Assembly (NCBI GenBank): GCA_002749285.1
Contig: PDPR01000014.1
Location: 1-64,000 of the forward strand
Source: Maribacter sp.
GTDB lineage: Bacteria > Bacteroidota > Bacteroidia > Flavobacteriales > Flavobacteriaceae
Direction of reading: 5' to 3'
Length of the DNA: 64,000 nucleotides
The position numbers were made by a program, and so were the translations under genes. This document shows, piece after piece, positions 33,790-42,296 of the stretch. Positions within the stretch are counted from its first letter, which is position 1. Each line of letters begins with the position of its first letter. Below the pieces are notes generated by a model. It was not told where the DNA came from, did not search any database, and worked only from the letters and a program-made list of their open reading frames with translations.

Positions 33790-35862
33790 ATGATTCTAAA
33801 TAAAAACATTTTCCTTGTTTATTTTTCAATCATTTTGGGCACAATCTGTTTTGGTCAGGAAAAGGTTTCCATGGACTCTACAAAAACCGAAGAATTAAAA
33901 GAAGTTATCGTTACGGCGACACGTACCACGAGACAACTCTCCTCATTGCCCTTACCTGTAAATATAGTAACAAAAAGAGAGATCGAAAATGTCAATTCCT
34001 TACGCCTTAACGATATTCTCAACGAACAAACAGGTTTGATCATGGTTCCGGATCATGGGGAAGGCGTTCAAATGCAGGGGCTGGACTCGGATTATACCCT
34101 AATACTGGTTGACGGCGCCCCCCTTGTCGGCCGTACTGCCGGTACATTGGACTTAAGCAGGGTAACCATTGGGAACATCAAGCAAATCGAAATCGTAAAA
34201 GGGGCCTCTTCGAGTTTATATGGCAGTGAGGCCCTTGCAGGTGTCATCAATATAATTACGAAAAACCCCGAACAAGGTTTTAGTGGGAATATAGGTTTAA
34301 GGATGGGCACATTCAATACCACGGATGCAAATGCCAGTGTAAACTACAAAAAAAAGAAATTAGGTATTAACGTATTCGCCAATAGATATAGTAGTGATGG
34401 TTATGACCTGGACAAAAGTGATGACCTACAAACCTTTGACCCCTATCATAATTATACATTCAATGCCAAGGTTAGTTATGATTTTTCAGAAAGCACCGGA
34501 TTATATGTATCGGGAAGGTATTATACTGAAAATCAAAAAAATATCCCTAAAGAGGCTTTAAAGGGCGAAGCTGACATCAACGAATGGAACACCCATGTGA
34601 AACTGAACCACAAACACAATGAAAAGTGGGACAGTTATGTTGATTTTTACGCAACACGCTACGAAAGGGATAGTTACCTGAACAATTTGGACAATACCCC
34701 ATATAGTGAAAGTGACTACAACCAGTTATTGGTACGCCCAGAGATGAGACTCGCCTACAACCCTACAAAGAAACATTCGTTTATAGGAGGTATAGGCTGG
34801 ACCCACGAGACCTTGACCAGAACATATTTTTCCAATAGCCCCAAATTCGATGCCCCCTATGTCTATGTACAATACGATACCAACCCTACGGATAAGTCAA
34901 ATCTGATTTTAGGGGCCCGTTTTGACCATCATAGCGAATACGAATCACAACTTAGCCCTAAAGCAGCTTTAAGATATGCACTCAATGATAAAATCGCCAT
35001 AAAAGGTTCTGTTGGTTATGGTTATAAGGCCCCTGATTTCAGGCAATTATATCTTGATTTCACAAACCCGACCGTAGGTTATACCGTAATAGGGCACAAT
35101 CTCGTACCGAAAAGGCTTCCTGAACTCCAGAATGAAGGACAGATCATAAATATCCTGATGCCAACCTCGGAATTTGGGGAATCATTAAAACCCGAGAACT
35201 CCTTTAGTTTCAATACCGGCCTACAATTAAGGCCAACAACAGCTGTAACGGTCGACATTAACCTATTTAGGAACAACATCAAGGATTTGATCGATACACA
35301 GATCATCGCAAGAAAGACCAATGGGCAAAATGTCTTGAGCTATAAGAACATCAGCAATGTATACACCCAGGGATTGGAATTCAACACCTCTTGGAAACCC
35401 TCCAATTACCTGAGGGTATCGGGAGGCTACCAACTATTGCTCGCCAAAGACAAGGATGCGGAAAAAGCCTTTGGGAATGGCGAGGTATATGCAAGGAAAG
35501 ATCCAGGTTCCCCATCATTCCAACTTAAGAAAGACGATTATTTTGGACTGTTCAATCGTTCACGGCATATGGCAAATGCAAAAGTGTTCTATACCCTTCC
35601 CAAGGGGAAGCTGAACACCAATATCAGGGCCACCTATAGAAGTAAATACGGGTTACGGGATGCGAACAGCAACGGATATCTGGACAATTACGACAAGTTT
35701 GTAGGAGGGTATGCTATTGTTGATTTTGCAATAAACAAGACCTTTTATAAGAATTATCAACTTGGTCTTGGAATTGATAATCTATTTGGCTTTACAGACC
35801 CTCAGAACATTAGCAATATATCGGGGCGATTAATTTATGGAAAACTTAACATTCAATTTTAA
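33790..35862 (+). CDS. hmuR: TonB-dependent heme receptor (HmuR-like)
   Basis: Outer-membrane TonB-dependent receptor, 690 aa from ATG 33790. A TTG further upstream lies within the -7 element and is not a start. Signal peptide ends near GTICFGQ. TonB box region EELKEVIVTATRTTRQLSS is followed by the plug (VNIVTKREIENVNSLRLNDI, GLDSDYTLILVDGAPLVGR, VKGASSSLYGSEALAGVINI) and a 22-strand barrel that closes with ISGRLIYGKLNIQF. The hemoglobin/heme receptor assignment rests on hmuY directly downstream and the divergent hmuS operon. The gene is intact, unlike both hmuY and hmuS. Confidence 0.88.
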   Translation: MILNKNIFLVYFSIILGTICFGQEKVSMDSTKTEELKEVIVTATRTTRQLSSLPLPVNIVTKREIENVNSLRLNDILNEQTGLIMVPDHGEGVQMQGLDSDYTLILVDGAPLVGRTAGTLDLSRVTIGNIKQIEIVKGASSSLYGSEALAGVINIITKNPEQGFSGNIGLRMGTFNTTDANASVNYKKKKLGINVFANRYSSDGYDLDKSDDLQTFDPYHNYTFNAKVSYDFSESTGLYVSGRYYTENQKNIPKEALKGEADINEWNTHVKLNHKHNEKWDSYVDFYATRYERDSYLNNLDNTPYSESDYNQLLVRPEMRLAYNPTKKHSFIGGIGWTHETLTRTYFSNSPKFDAPYVYVQYDTNPTDKSNLILGARFDHHSEYESQLSPKAALRYALNDKIAIKGSVGYGYKAPDFRQLYLDFTNPTVGYTVIGHNLVPKRLPELQNEGQIINILMPTSEFGESLKPENSFSFNTGLQLRPTTAVTVDINLFRNNIKDLIDTQIIARKTNGQNVLSYKNISNVYTQGLEFNTSWKPSNYLRVSGGYQLLLAKDKDAEKAFGNGEVYARKDPGSPSFQLKKDDYFGLFNRSRHMANAKVFYTLPKGKLNTNIRATYRSKYGLRDANSNGYLDNYDKFVGGYAIVDFAINKTFYKNYQLGLGIDNLFGFTDPQNISNISGRLIYGKLNIQF

Positions 35863-35874
35863 TAAATAAACATT

Positions 35875-36718
35875 ATGAAAACAATCAATTTATTCGCATT
35901 AGCAATCCTTTTCATAAGCCTTGCCTCCTGTGACAGTGGGGATGATGACCCCCCAATAATAGAAGGGAATGACACTGTAGAGATAGAGGGTACTTTTAGT
36001 AGGGAATTTGAAGTTCAAGGTAATATAGAAAGAGCTACTTACATTATTTCCCAAGATAAGATCAATTATGATTTGTCCGGCGGATTTGCCCAAACCAATT
36101 ACGATATCAAAAAAGAATATTTTTCAAAAAAAGATAATCGTTGGATAGGGTATGCAGAGAGTAAAGATACTTATTATTGCCTATAAAAAAGGTCTGCCGA
36201 CCAGTGGGAAAATGGAAAACCTGTACGCACCCCAGGAAGGAGGTCACGGACAAGTTATTTCTGGCCCGTTCACAAAATTCGATTTTTCGACTGGACAAAC
36301 TACCACAAGTGAAACAGATTGGGACATTGCCTTTAGGGGAACGTCCATTATCGTAAACGGAGGCACTTCCTCAGGTACGGAAGACGAGCCTGAAAGAAAT
36401 GGTGATGCAGCTGCATATATCGAGACCGGCACCCTAGAGGGTATAACTTCGGTTGACACATCATTGTTCGTCCAAGACTCCGCGGACGGCTTTGCCATTA
36501 CAACAGGTAGTGGAAATGGATGGTATAATTACACCGGAAGCCCGGACCACCTGATACTACCCATAGCCGGCAAGGTATTGGTTATCAGAACAAGGGACGG
36601 GAAATATGCCAAAGTCGAGATATTAAGCTATTATAAAGATGGCGATACGAATAGTGATTCCAAGTACTATACCTTCAATTATGTATATCAACAAAATGAT
36701 GGGCTTACCACATTCTAG
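35875..36718 (+). pseudogene. hmuY: HmuY family heme-binding lipoprotein, frameshifted
   Basis: HmuY proteins are secreted or surface lipoproteins that take heme from host or environmental carriers and hand it to HmuR. Frame 1 (35875-36186) has a lipoprotein signal (ISLASC, Cys19) and the N-terminal beta region, ending GYAESKDTYYCL. Frame 2 continues from about 36165 with IAYKKGLPTSGKMENLYAPQ and the family core KFDFSTGQTTTSETDWDIAF then RGTSIIVNGG, and ends at 36718 with SKYYTFNYVYQQNDGLTTF. The switch needs a +1 shift, for example loss of two bases at TATTATTG near 36170-36177. It begins 12 bp after hmuR and is followed by a strong terminator. Either disrupted or a sequencing indel. Confidence 0.8.
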
Positions 36719-36784
36719 TCGAATCAGTATTGACCCATTTGATAAAAAAACAAAAGAGAGTTATTTAGTTTGAGTTAGTTTTGG

Positions 36785-36821
36785 GGGCGTAGGTTTTCAT
36801 AAACATTACGCCCTTTTTTTT
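36785..36821 (+). terminator. Terminator of the hmuR-hmuY unit
   Basis: GGGCGTA (36785-36791) pairs with TACGCCC (36807-36813), followed by eight T. It is 66 bp after the hmuY stop. Confidence 0.88.
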
Positions 36822-36850
36822 AAAACTTGATATTTTTATTAAGTGATATT

Positions 36851-37189
36851 ATGGAATTGATTTACAAGAATGATTATGGGGCATGCTATAAAATAGATAA
36901 TGCCTTGAACCCTACCTGTAAAATCCAAATGGTCATAGATACCGTGGGCATCTTCTTATCTGAAAGGGAAATGGGCTATCTGTTGGAGATTGTACGCAAT
37001 TCCAACCAACCATGCAATTGTGAGGAATGCAAGGGTAAACGATGCAATAAGATATGGACTACAAGTCCATGGGTAGACGTCAGCCTAAAGGTGGATGACG
37101 ACATTCTAGAGCTCATGGAAGACCTGATTCTAGGAACCCAATTCATGATCAACATGGATGCAACATTGGAAAAGAACAGGATAAAATAA
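36851..37189 (+). CDS. Small Cys-rich protein with DUF6686-like layout
   Basis: 112 aa from ATG 36851 (a frame extension upstream lacks a good start). It begins ELIYKNDYGACYKIDN and has a central cluster PCNCEECKGKRCNKIW with spacing C-x-C-x-x-C-x(4)-C, a plausible metal site. The C-terminal part is DVSLKVDDDILELMEDLILG. Its overall layout (short N-terminal strand region, variable middle, hydrophobic C-terminal helix with LEL..DL) resembles the DUF6686-like protein at 25767-26114. The two flank the heme locus. I do not recognise a firm family. It follows the hmuY terminator, so it has its own promoter. Confidence 0.7.
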   Translation: MELIYKNDYGACYKIDNALNPTCKIQMVIDTVGIFLSEREMGYLLEIVRNSNQPCNCEECKGKRCNKIWTTSPWVDVSLKVDDDILELMEDLILGTQFMINMDATLEKNRIK

Positions 37190-37198
37190 GCACGTTTT

Positions 37199-37534
37199 TC
37201 AAGTAAAAGCCCTGGGATCCGAAAAAATTACGGAAACCAAGGCCCAAGAAAAGGAACATACGGCCAACCCCAAATATCCCCAAAGAATCAGTTGAAGAAC
37301 CGTCCATAACCATAATGGACCGTTACTTTCCACACTATTGGCACCCTTACGACACAAACTTTCGTATAAGGACAACATACATATTGCCGCCATAATGTCC
37401 CCACTATGCGCCCCGCCCCAAATCAGGGATACAACCCCAATCACAGGGCGATGGCCAAAAAGGGTTGGATTCCCCAAGGCTTGCCTCAAAAAGGGAAAAA
37501 ATTTTCGGAAGCATACCTCGTACCCTTGAATCAA
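37199..37534 (-). CDS. Doubtful small membrane protein
   Basis: A 111-codon minus-strand frame with two hydrophobic segments (VIGVVSLIWGGAHSGDIMA and LWTVLQLILWGYLGLAVC). There is no recognised family, no clear promoter, and the stop lies 10 bp from the convergent gene. Composition is acceptable for a membrane protein, but it may be a chance frame or a decayed gene. Listed because otherwise 37190-37545 would be empty. Confidence 0.25.
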   Translation of the reverse strand: MIQGYEVCFRKFFPFLRQALGNPTLFGHRPVIGVVSLIWGGAHSGDIMAAICMLSLYESLCRKGANSVESNGPLWLWTVLQLILWGYLGLAVCSFSWALVSVIFSDPRAFT

Positions 37535-37545
37535 GGTCTTTGATC

Positions 37546-37586
37546 ATAAACAAATATAATTTTGTTTATAACATAAACTAGTTTAT
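37546..37586 (+). promoter_or_regulatory. Two adjacent palindromes in front of the membrane protein/regulator pair
   Basis: ATAAACAAA (37546-37554) and TTTGTTTAT (37561-37569) form a perfect 9-bp inverted repeat with spacer TATAAT. Four bases later ATAAACTAGTTTAT (37573-37586) is a perfect 14-bp palindrome. Both share the half-site ATAAAC/GTTTAT. The gene start is 29 bp downstream, and the downstream gene 38192-38473 encodes a winged-helix regulator, which suggests autoregulation. Confidence 0.65.
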
Positions 37587-37614
37587 ATTTACATAATACT
37601 TTAATACTTAATTT

Positions 37615-38208
37615 ATGAAAACCGACAAATTATCACCAGAACAAAGTCTTGGGCTGATTACCCAAGTGATTACCCAAGCTCGAAATAAATTTGAAGAAAA
37701 TGGATTTATCTATATGTTCTGGGGAATATTGATTGCCATAGCCTCTATTGGCCAATTCATCCTTCTAAAAAATGAATATTACAACATTCATTGGTATCCC
37801 TACTTGTTAATGCCCATTGGATCCATCTATTCCTATTTTTATTTTTCAAAAAGAAAAAGCAGGAACAAACAAAACCAAATAAGTAAAATAGTCACCTACA
37901 CATGGATTTTCCTATCACTGAATATGATGGCCCTAGGTTTTATACTTGCATCCATACTAAAAGAAAACCTAACCCCCATTATACTTATTCTGTTATCTAT
38001 CGGAACCATTATTTCCGGAATTACAATGAAAAGCAGACTATTGTTCTTTTCAGGCATTCTTATCAACCTTTCCGCTTTTTTATGCTTTAGGGTTGAATGG
38101 ACCTACCACCCCTTATTAATGGGGATTGTTTCAATAGTTGCTATTTTAATTCCCGGTGCGCTATTAATGGCCCAACACAAGAAAAGAGAAAATGTTCAAA
38201 AACCTTAA
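37615..38208 (+). CDS. Polytopic membrane protein linked to a winged-helix regulator
   Basis: 197 aa. The N-terminal 30 residues are soluble (SPEQSLGLITQVITQARNKF), then six membrane spans in three hairpins (YMFWGILIAIASIGQFILL, YPYLLMPIGSIYSYFYF, YTWIFLSLNMMALGFILA, LTPIILILLSIGTIISGI, LLFFSGILINLSAFLCF, LLMGIVSIVAILIPGALLM). I recognise the general arrangement, common in Bacteroidota, of such a protein followed by a small HTH regulator, but no function is known. It overlaps the regulator by 17 bp, so translation is coupled. It may act as a membrane sensor or partner for the regulator (inference). Confidence 0.8.
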   Translation: MKTDKLSPEQSLGLITQVITQARNKFEENGFIYMFWGILIAIASIGQFILLKNEYYNIHWYPYLLMPIGSIYSYFYFSKRKSRNKQNQISKIVTYTWIFLSLNMMALGFILASILKENLTPIILILLSIGTIISGITMKSRLLFFSGILINLSAFLCFRVEWTYHPLLMGIVSIVAILIPGALLMAQHKKRENVQKP

Positions 38209-38473
38209 TCCATTATTGCATTCCCAACTTCGCCTAGCTATCATATCCTATCTAGTGGGCAATGGTAGATCGGATTTTAATGAATTGAAGGAAATCACAA
38301 AAGCAACATCAGGCAATATAAGCGTTCAACTTAAAAAACTGGAAAAAGAAAAATACATAAAGATAACCAAAGGGTTCCTGAACAATTACCAACACACATC
38401 GATTGAGATCACAAATACAGGAATCGATGCCTTTGAGGAATATGTAAAGGCAATCGAACAATACATAAAATGA
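38192..38473 (+). CDS. Winged helix-turn-helix transcriptional regulator
   Basis: 93 aa DNA-binding protein of the small MarR/ArsR-like winged-helix type (HTH_34 group). It starts LNPLLHSQLRLAIISYLV, a typical first helix. The recognition region is FNELKEITKATSGNISVQLK, and the wing is KYIKITKGFLNNYQHTSIEI. A C-terminal helix (AFEEYVKAIEQYI) serves for dimerisation. It overlaps the upstream membrane-protein gene. Probable operator: the twin palindromes at 37546-37586. No ligand-binding domain is present, so the signal may come from the membrane protein. Confidence 0.88.
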   Translation: MFKNLNPLLHSQLRLAIISYLVGNGRSDFNELKEITKATSGNISVQLKKLEKEKYIKITKGFLNNYQHTSIEITNTGIDAFEEYVKAIEQYIK

Positions 38474-38791
38474 TTTTTTGACTATTTTGGCACGACTATC
38501 AACGACCCTTATTCTTTATTTCCCTGAACAACATTTTCAATTAAGGACAGTGTAGTTTGGGTTTGTATGACAACCGGACCATTAGAAACAACAGCCCTAA
38601 CAGGAAACAAAGCCTTCTGCCCAACAGGATCTGTATGCAGCAGGGGCTAAGGTCCCAAATCGAAAAACCCTTTTTTTCACTAGCCAGTCCGAATTATTTT
38701 TTAACTTTTGGGGTTGAACCCGTTCAAGCTTTTTAGCCTTACCAAAAAAATGACATAACTTGTGCCCATACCCATGTTAAATTGGACAAAA
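38474..38791. other. Intergenic region before the TlpA-like gene
   Basis: 318 bp with no credible frame. I see no clear TAnnTTTG element, hairpin with T-run, or repeat. A minus-strand open frame at 38701-38910 overlaps the TlpA-like gene and is a shadow. Confidence 0.5.
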
Positions 38792-39976
38792 ATGAGGATT
38801 CCCCCTATAAAAAACATCACTGCCCTTATCATAATGGCATTTACACCAATAGCCTGTAATTCCCCCGCATATATATCCGGCAGATTGGAAGGTATGGAAA
38901 AAAAGGGCATGAAGATCTATCTGATACAGCCCGAAAACCTACGGGAGGTAGCTGCCTCATATCTTGGAAAGGCGATAGATTCTGCCATAGTAGATTCCGA
39001 TGGCAATTTCAAGTTCGCCAACACACCAAAGACCAAAGGGCCCATATTGTTGGAACTGGCCTTGCAACCATCTGGAAAATACCCCAATTATCTACAAACG
39101 AATGACCCGACCAAGTCCAACTATATGCCAATTCTATGGCAAGGAGAGCCTTTGAGGGTCACGGCCAAACCGGATGGATTCCAAAAAAGCTTTTCAATTG
39201 AACATCCCTCAGAAATAAATAAAGCTTTGCTAACGCTGAGGGATATAAACCAGAAAGCCTACCAAACCTATATTGAGGGAAGACATTGGCAATTGGAAGA
39301 GGGCGATCAACTAATGGACAAGGAACACGCTACCTTACAATACCAGACCGAATTAATGGGATTTGCCGATAGCGTGCGATACCTTATACCGGCACTGGTA
39401 GCATTAAGGTGGGTAAGTCCGGAAAATGATTATGAACGCGTACCTGAGTTTCTGGTGGGTCAATGCAATAGATGGAAGGAGGAACAGCCGGACCACCCTT
39501 GGTCAAAACAGCTTTGCGAACAGGGTGACCCGTCCAATTTACCTGTTTTGATAGGGGATATATTCCCAAATACCAAGTTACCCATGATAACAAAGGACAC
39601 ACTATCCATAAAGGGGCAATTGGGTAGCAAGGTCACTATAATAGACCTGTGGGCATCCTGGTGCGCTCCTTGCCGAATAGAAAACCGTGAGGTTTTGGCA
39701 CCTATTTGGGATGAATACCACAACAAAGGCTTACAAATCATAGCTTATGGCCTAGAGAGTAGCGGATCCGCATGGAAAGCCGCTACAGATCGGGATGGGG
39801 CAAATCGTTGGCTGCAAGCATCGGATCTGCAAGGGGATGATGCACTTTTCCTGAAAAAAATACGTGTCCATACCATTCCTGCCAACTTTATCCTTGATGA
39901 AAAGGGTGTGGTTATCGCAAAGAACATTCATGGAAGGACCCTAAGGGACTGGATAAAAAATTATATGGGGAAATAA
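38792..39976 (+). CDS. TlpA-like thiol-disulfide oxidoreductase lipoprotein
   Basis: 394 aa from ATG 38792, chosen because it gives a clean lipoprotein signal ending TPIAC (Cys22). The N-terminal part (about 25-130) is a DUF4369-like beta domain (YISGRLEGMEKKGMKIYLIQ) and the middle is helical. The C-terminal thioredoxin-like domain begins near residue 255 (LIGDIFPNTKLPMI). The active site is WASWCAPCRIENREVL, with both cysteines of C-x-x-C, and the cis-Pro loop is HTIPANFILDEKG. It should act in the periplasm or at the outer membrane as a thiol reductase. It stands alone, with no cytochrome-maturation genes beside it. Confidence 0.88.
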   Translation: MRIPPIKNITALIIMAFTPIACNSPAYISGRLEGMEKKGMKIYLIQPENLREVAASYLGKAIDSAIVDSDGNFKFANTPKTKGPILLELALQPSGKYPNYLQTNDPTKSNYMPILWQGEPLRVTAKPDGFQKSFSIEHPSEINKALLTLRDINQKAYQTYIEGRHWQLEEGDQLMDKEHATLQYQTELMGFADSVRYLIPALVALRWVSPENDYERVPEFLVGQCNRWKEEQPDHPWSKQLCEQGDPSNLPVLIGDIFPNTKLPMITKDTLSIKGQLGSKVTIIDLWASWCAPCRIENREVLAPIWDEYHNKGLQIIAYGLESSGSAWKAATDRDGANRWLQASDLQGDDALFLKKIRVHTIPANFILDEKGVVIAKNIHGRTLRDWIKNYMGK

Positions 39977-40069
39977 TGGAAGCCCCTACCAGGCCTTACA
40001 CTAAAAAAACCTTGGCCCGGCAACACCGAACCCTTCCCTTTGAAAGACACGACCCGGGCAATCCCCACC

Positions 40070-40771
40070 TTACCCCAACAATGAGAATCGTTCTTTCAGC
40101 TTGTCCAAAATGCCAACGATTACGGCCTCTGGAACTTCGATGATCTCGGAAATTTCGTGTTCGTTCCGGTTTCCAAAGGCATAAAGGTTCAAGACCCACT
40201 TACTTCTAGGTAGAATACTGTTATATAGTGTGCCGAATGCCGTTCTACGTTCCTTTGAGGGCAAAAGCCAATCCTTCATATCCATCTTTTCTATCAACTG
40301 CTGTTCTATAATTGTGTCCAACAGTACATTGTTCGGTTTTTTGACGGTCTGTTTATACGAGATATCATCGAGTTCCGTGTTCAATATAAGATCGCCATCT
40401 GCCTGCGTGGTGAACTTTTCATCCAGGGCATCCATCTCATCCTTCAGCATCTCCTCCGTGCTTGCACATTCAAGGGCCTCTTGCTCTATTACTTTCTTCT
40501 CCTCTATCTTTTTAATAGCTTTTGAAAAAAGTATGGTCTTCAGCCTTTCCTCATCAATATAACCGGAAAACTCCTTAAAGACTTCGATATACACCTCATC
40601 TAGAAGTTCATCGGCGCTATAAAACCCCCTATCAACAACACCTTGATTTTCAGCAGCCTTAAGACTCCCCTCCATAAACCGTTTTACATCAGGTTCCAAT
40701 GTTGCTATTTTACCATAGAACTGTTCAAAGTCATTCTCTTCTTTATGACGGGCCAATTGTTCAACTACCAT
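40070..40771 (-). CDS. Degenerate sigma-70-like protein
   Basis: 233 aa soluble protein with the outline of an ECF sigma factor: a region-2-like helical segment (DELLDEVYIEVFKEFSGYID, then EERLKTILFSKAIKKIEEKK), a long acidic linker, and a region-4-like end with FGTLYNSILPRSKWVLNLYA and GNRNEHEISEIIEVPEAVIV. The linker of about 80 acidic residues (ECASTEEMLKDEMDALDEKF) is unusual for ECF factors, and the DNA-contacting basic residues are sparse. It may be a divergent sigma factor or a sigma-like protein with another job. It faces the TlpA-like gene convergently. Confidence 0.6.
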   Translation of the reverse strand: MVVEQLARHKEENDFEQFYGKIATLEPDVKRFMEGSLKAAENQGVVDRGFYSADELLDEVYIEVFKEFSGYIDEERLKTILFSKAIKKIEEKKVIEQEALECASTEEMLKDEMDALDEKFTTQADGDLILNTELDDISYKQTVKKPNNVLLDTIIEQQLIEKMDMKDWLLPSKERRTAFGTLYNSILPRSKWVLNLYAFGNRNEHEISEIIEVPEAVIVGILDKLKERFSLLG

Positions 40772-41089
40772 AATACTTGTTTTTTTGATATTAGCGATCC
40801 TTTTTCAACTACTCAAACCTACAATACATCCAAATCTACGGTTATCCAATATCAATTAAAATGACAATTGTCAGTATAAAAACCACGAAAATGACCTATG
40901 CCATTTTCATGGCCCCCAAAGGGCTTTAACTTGGGTCTTTGGATTAAGGTAATATTATTTTGAATGATAATTTTTGTTTTGACCCCCAAAAAGAAGAAAT
41001 CGTAAAGTCAGGTTATTGGGACACGCTCCCTTTCCTTGCCCATAATAAATATCCGTCCGTGTTTTATAGCGTTTGGGGATTGGGGGTTT
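40772..41089. other. Intergenic region with a 12-bp palindrome
   Basis: 318 bp between the start of the sigma-like gene and the end of the patatin gene, both on the minus strand. It holds the perfect palindrome TGACAATTGTCA (40862-40873), about 90 bp upstream of the sigma-like start, and an inverted pair GAAAATG/CATTTTC (about 40888-40909). No credible gene. Confidence 0.5.
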
Positions 41090-41890
41090 TCACGTCTCCC
41101 TTCCATTCAAGGAATTTGTATCCTGAAATATCGACACAAGGTCTTTATTGGCCAATTCCGCTTTGGCGGACTCATATCCCAGATCGAATATGGCATCCAT
41201 ATCCCTTACTGTAAATGTACCGACCGTCTTCAGTTTTTCAGGGCATATAACCAAATCACAATCCTTGAACTTTGATATGGAGTCATGGGCCGACCTAATC
41301 TTATAGGCACGCTCCAGAATACTGAAGGAATGCTTTAGGTCCTTCATATCCTTTTTCTCAAAAGGGTTCACATATACACCTATCATCTTATCACATTGGC
41401 CTGCAATCAAATCAACAGGGAAGTTATTCAACGTACCGCCATCGATATAATGGGCATCCCCGATTTTTATAGGTGTAAAAACCCCTGGAAAAGCTGCTGA
41501 GGCCAAAATAGGCTTTATCAACTCACCTTTATTAAATACCTCCAAGGTACCCTCGACCAAATTTGTCGCTGTTATATACAATTGTTTCTTAAGGATACTA
41601 AAATCATCGATTCCCAAGACATCCTTGAAACTATCATACAGTTTCTCCGTGTCTATGAACCCTGGCTTACGAAGGGCAAAATTATCAATACTGAAAACCT
41701 CGGTCAATTTAAAAAAGTCAAGTGTTTCCTGCCATGTGTTGCCATTGGCATACAGGGCCCCCACAATGGCACCAGCACTCGTACCTGCAATATAATCCGG
41801 AAAAATACGATGCTCTTCAAGTGCCTTTATAACCCCTATATGGGCTATTCCCCGTAAACCACCACCCGAGAGTGCCAAACCAATATCCAT
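41090..41890 (-). CDS. Patatin-like phospholipase (RssA/YchK type)
   Basis: 266 aa serine hydrolase of the patatin family, expected to cleave acyl chains from phospholipids. It starts with the oxyanion loop SGGGLRG (residues 8-14). The nucleophile is S38 in AGTSAGA, and the dyad partner is D150 in YIDGGTLNNFPVDL. There is no signal peptide or extra domain, so it is the short cytoplasmic type. It is a single-gene unit, preceded by 95 bp to the DUF6327-like gene. Confidence 0.92.
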   Translation of the reverse strand: MDIGLALSGGGLRGIAHIGVIKALEEHRIFPDYIAGTSAGAIVGALYANGNTWQETLDFFKLTEVFSIDNFALRKPGFIDTEKLYDSFKDVLGIDDFSILKKQLYITATNLVEGTLEVFNKGELIKPILASAAFPGVFTPIKIGDAHYIDGGTLNNFPVDLIAGQCDKMIGVYVNPFEKKDMKDLKHSFSILERAYKIRSAHDSISKFKDCDLVICPEKLKTVGTFTVRDMDAIFDLGYESAKAELANKDLVSIFQDTNSLNGRET

Positions 41891-41985
41891 ATATGATCAT
41901 TTAGCCAAGGCATTGAATATACGCTGTATTTACACAATGCCAATAATTGATAGATTCGATTAACCCATAAAATAATCGGGGTTCC

Positions 41986-42222
41986 CTATTTAGTTGATTC
42001 TTCCAAATGTCTTTTCTTCCTGTTTTTAAGGAACCTCCGCAAGAGATAGGATATCAAGGTTTTTTGTGCCACCCCTTTAAATCCGCCCAAGAGCTGACTG
42101 GGGTACAAATCGGATTTGAAACGATTCACATTCAATTTAAAACCTTCAAGATCTATCTCTCTTTGAAGTTTTAATATTTTCAATTGTTTATCAATCTCAG
42201 CAAAAGAACTATACTGTTTCAT
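41986..42222 (-). CDS. DUF6327-like small protein
   Basis: 78 aa, highly charged. N-terminal SFAEIDKQLKILKLQREIDL forms a likely amphipathic helix. The second part LYPSQLLGGFKGVAQKTLIS leads to a basic C-terminus (RRFLKNRKKRH). This matches my memory of the DUF6327 family of flavobacteria, which sits next to a holin-X-like and a YtxH-like gene exactly as here. Function is unknown; it may bind the membrane surface. Confidence 0.7.
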   Translation of the reverse strand: MKQYSSFAEIDKQLKILKLQREIDLEGFKLNVNRFKSDLYPSQLLGGFKGVAQKTLISYLLRRFLKNRKKRHLEESTK

Positions 42223-42296
42223 CTGTTCCGGTTATAATTGGAAATGTAGTCCGCCATCCCTGGGGACATAAGGTACAAGGATGGCGAATGACATTA

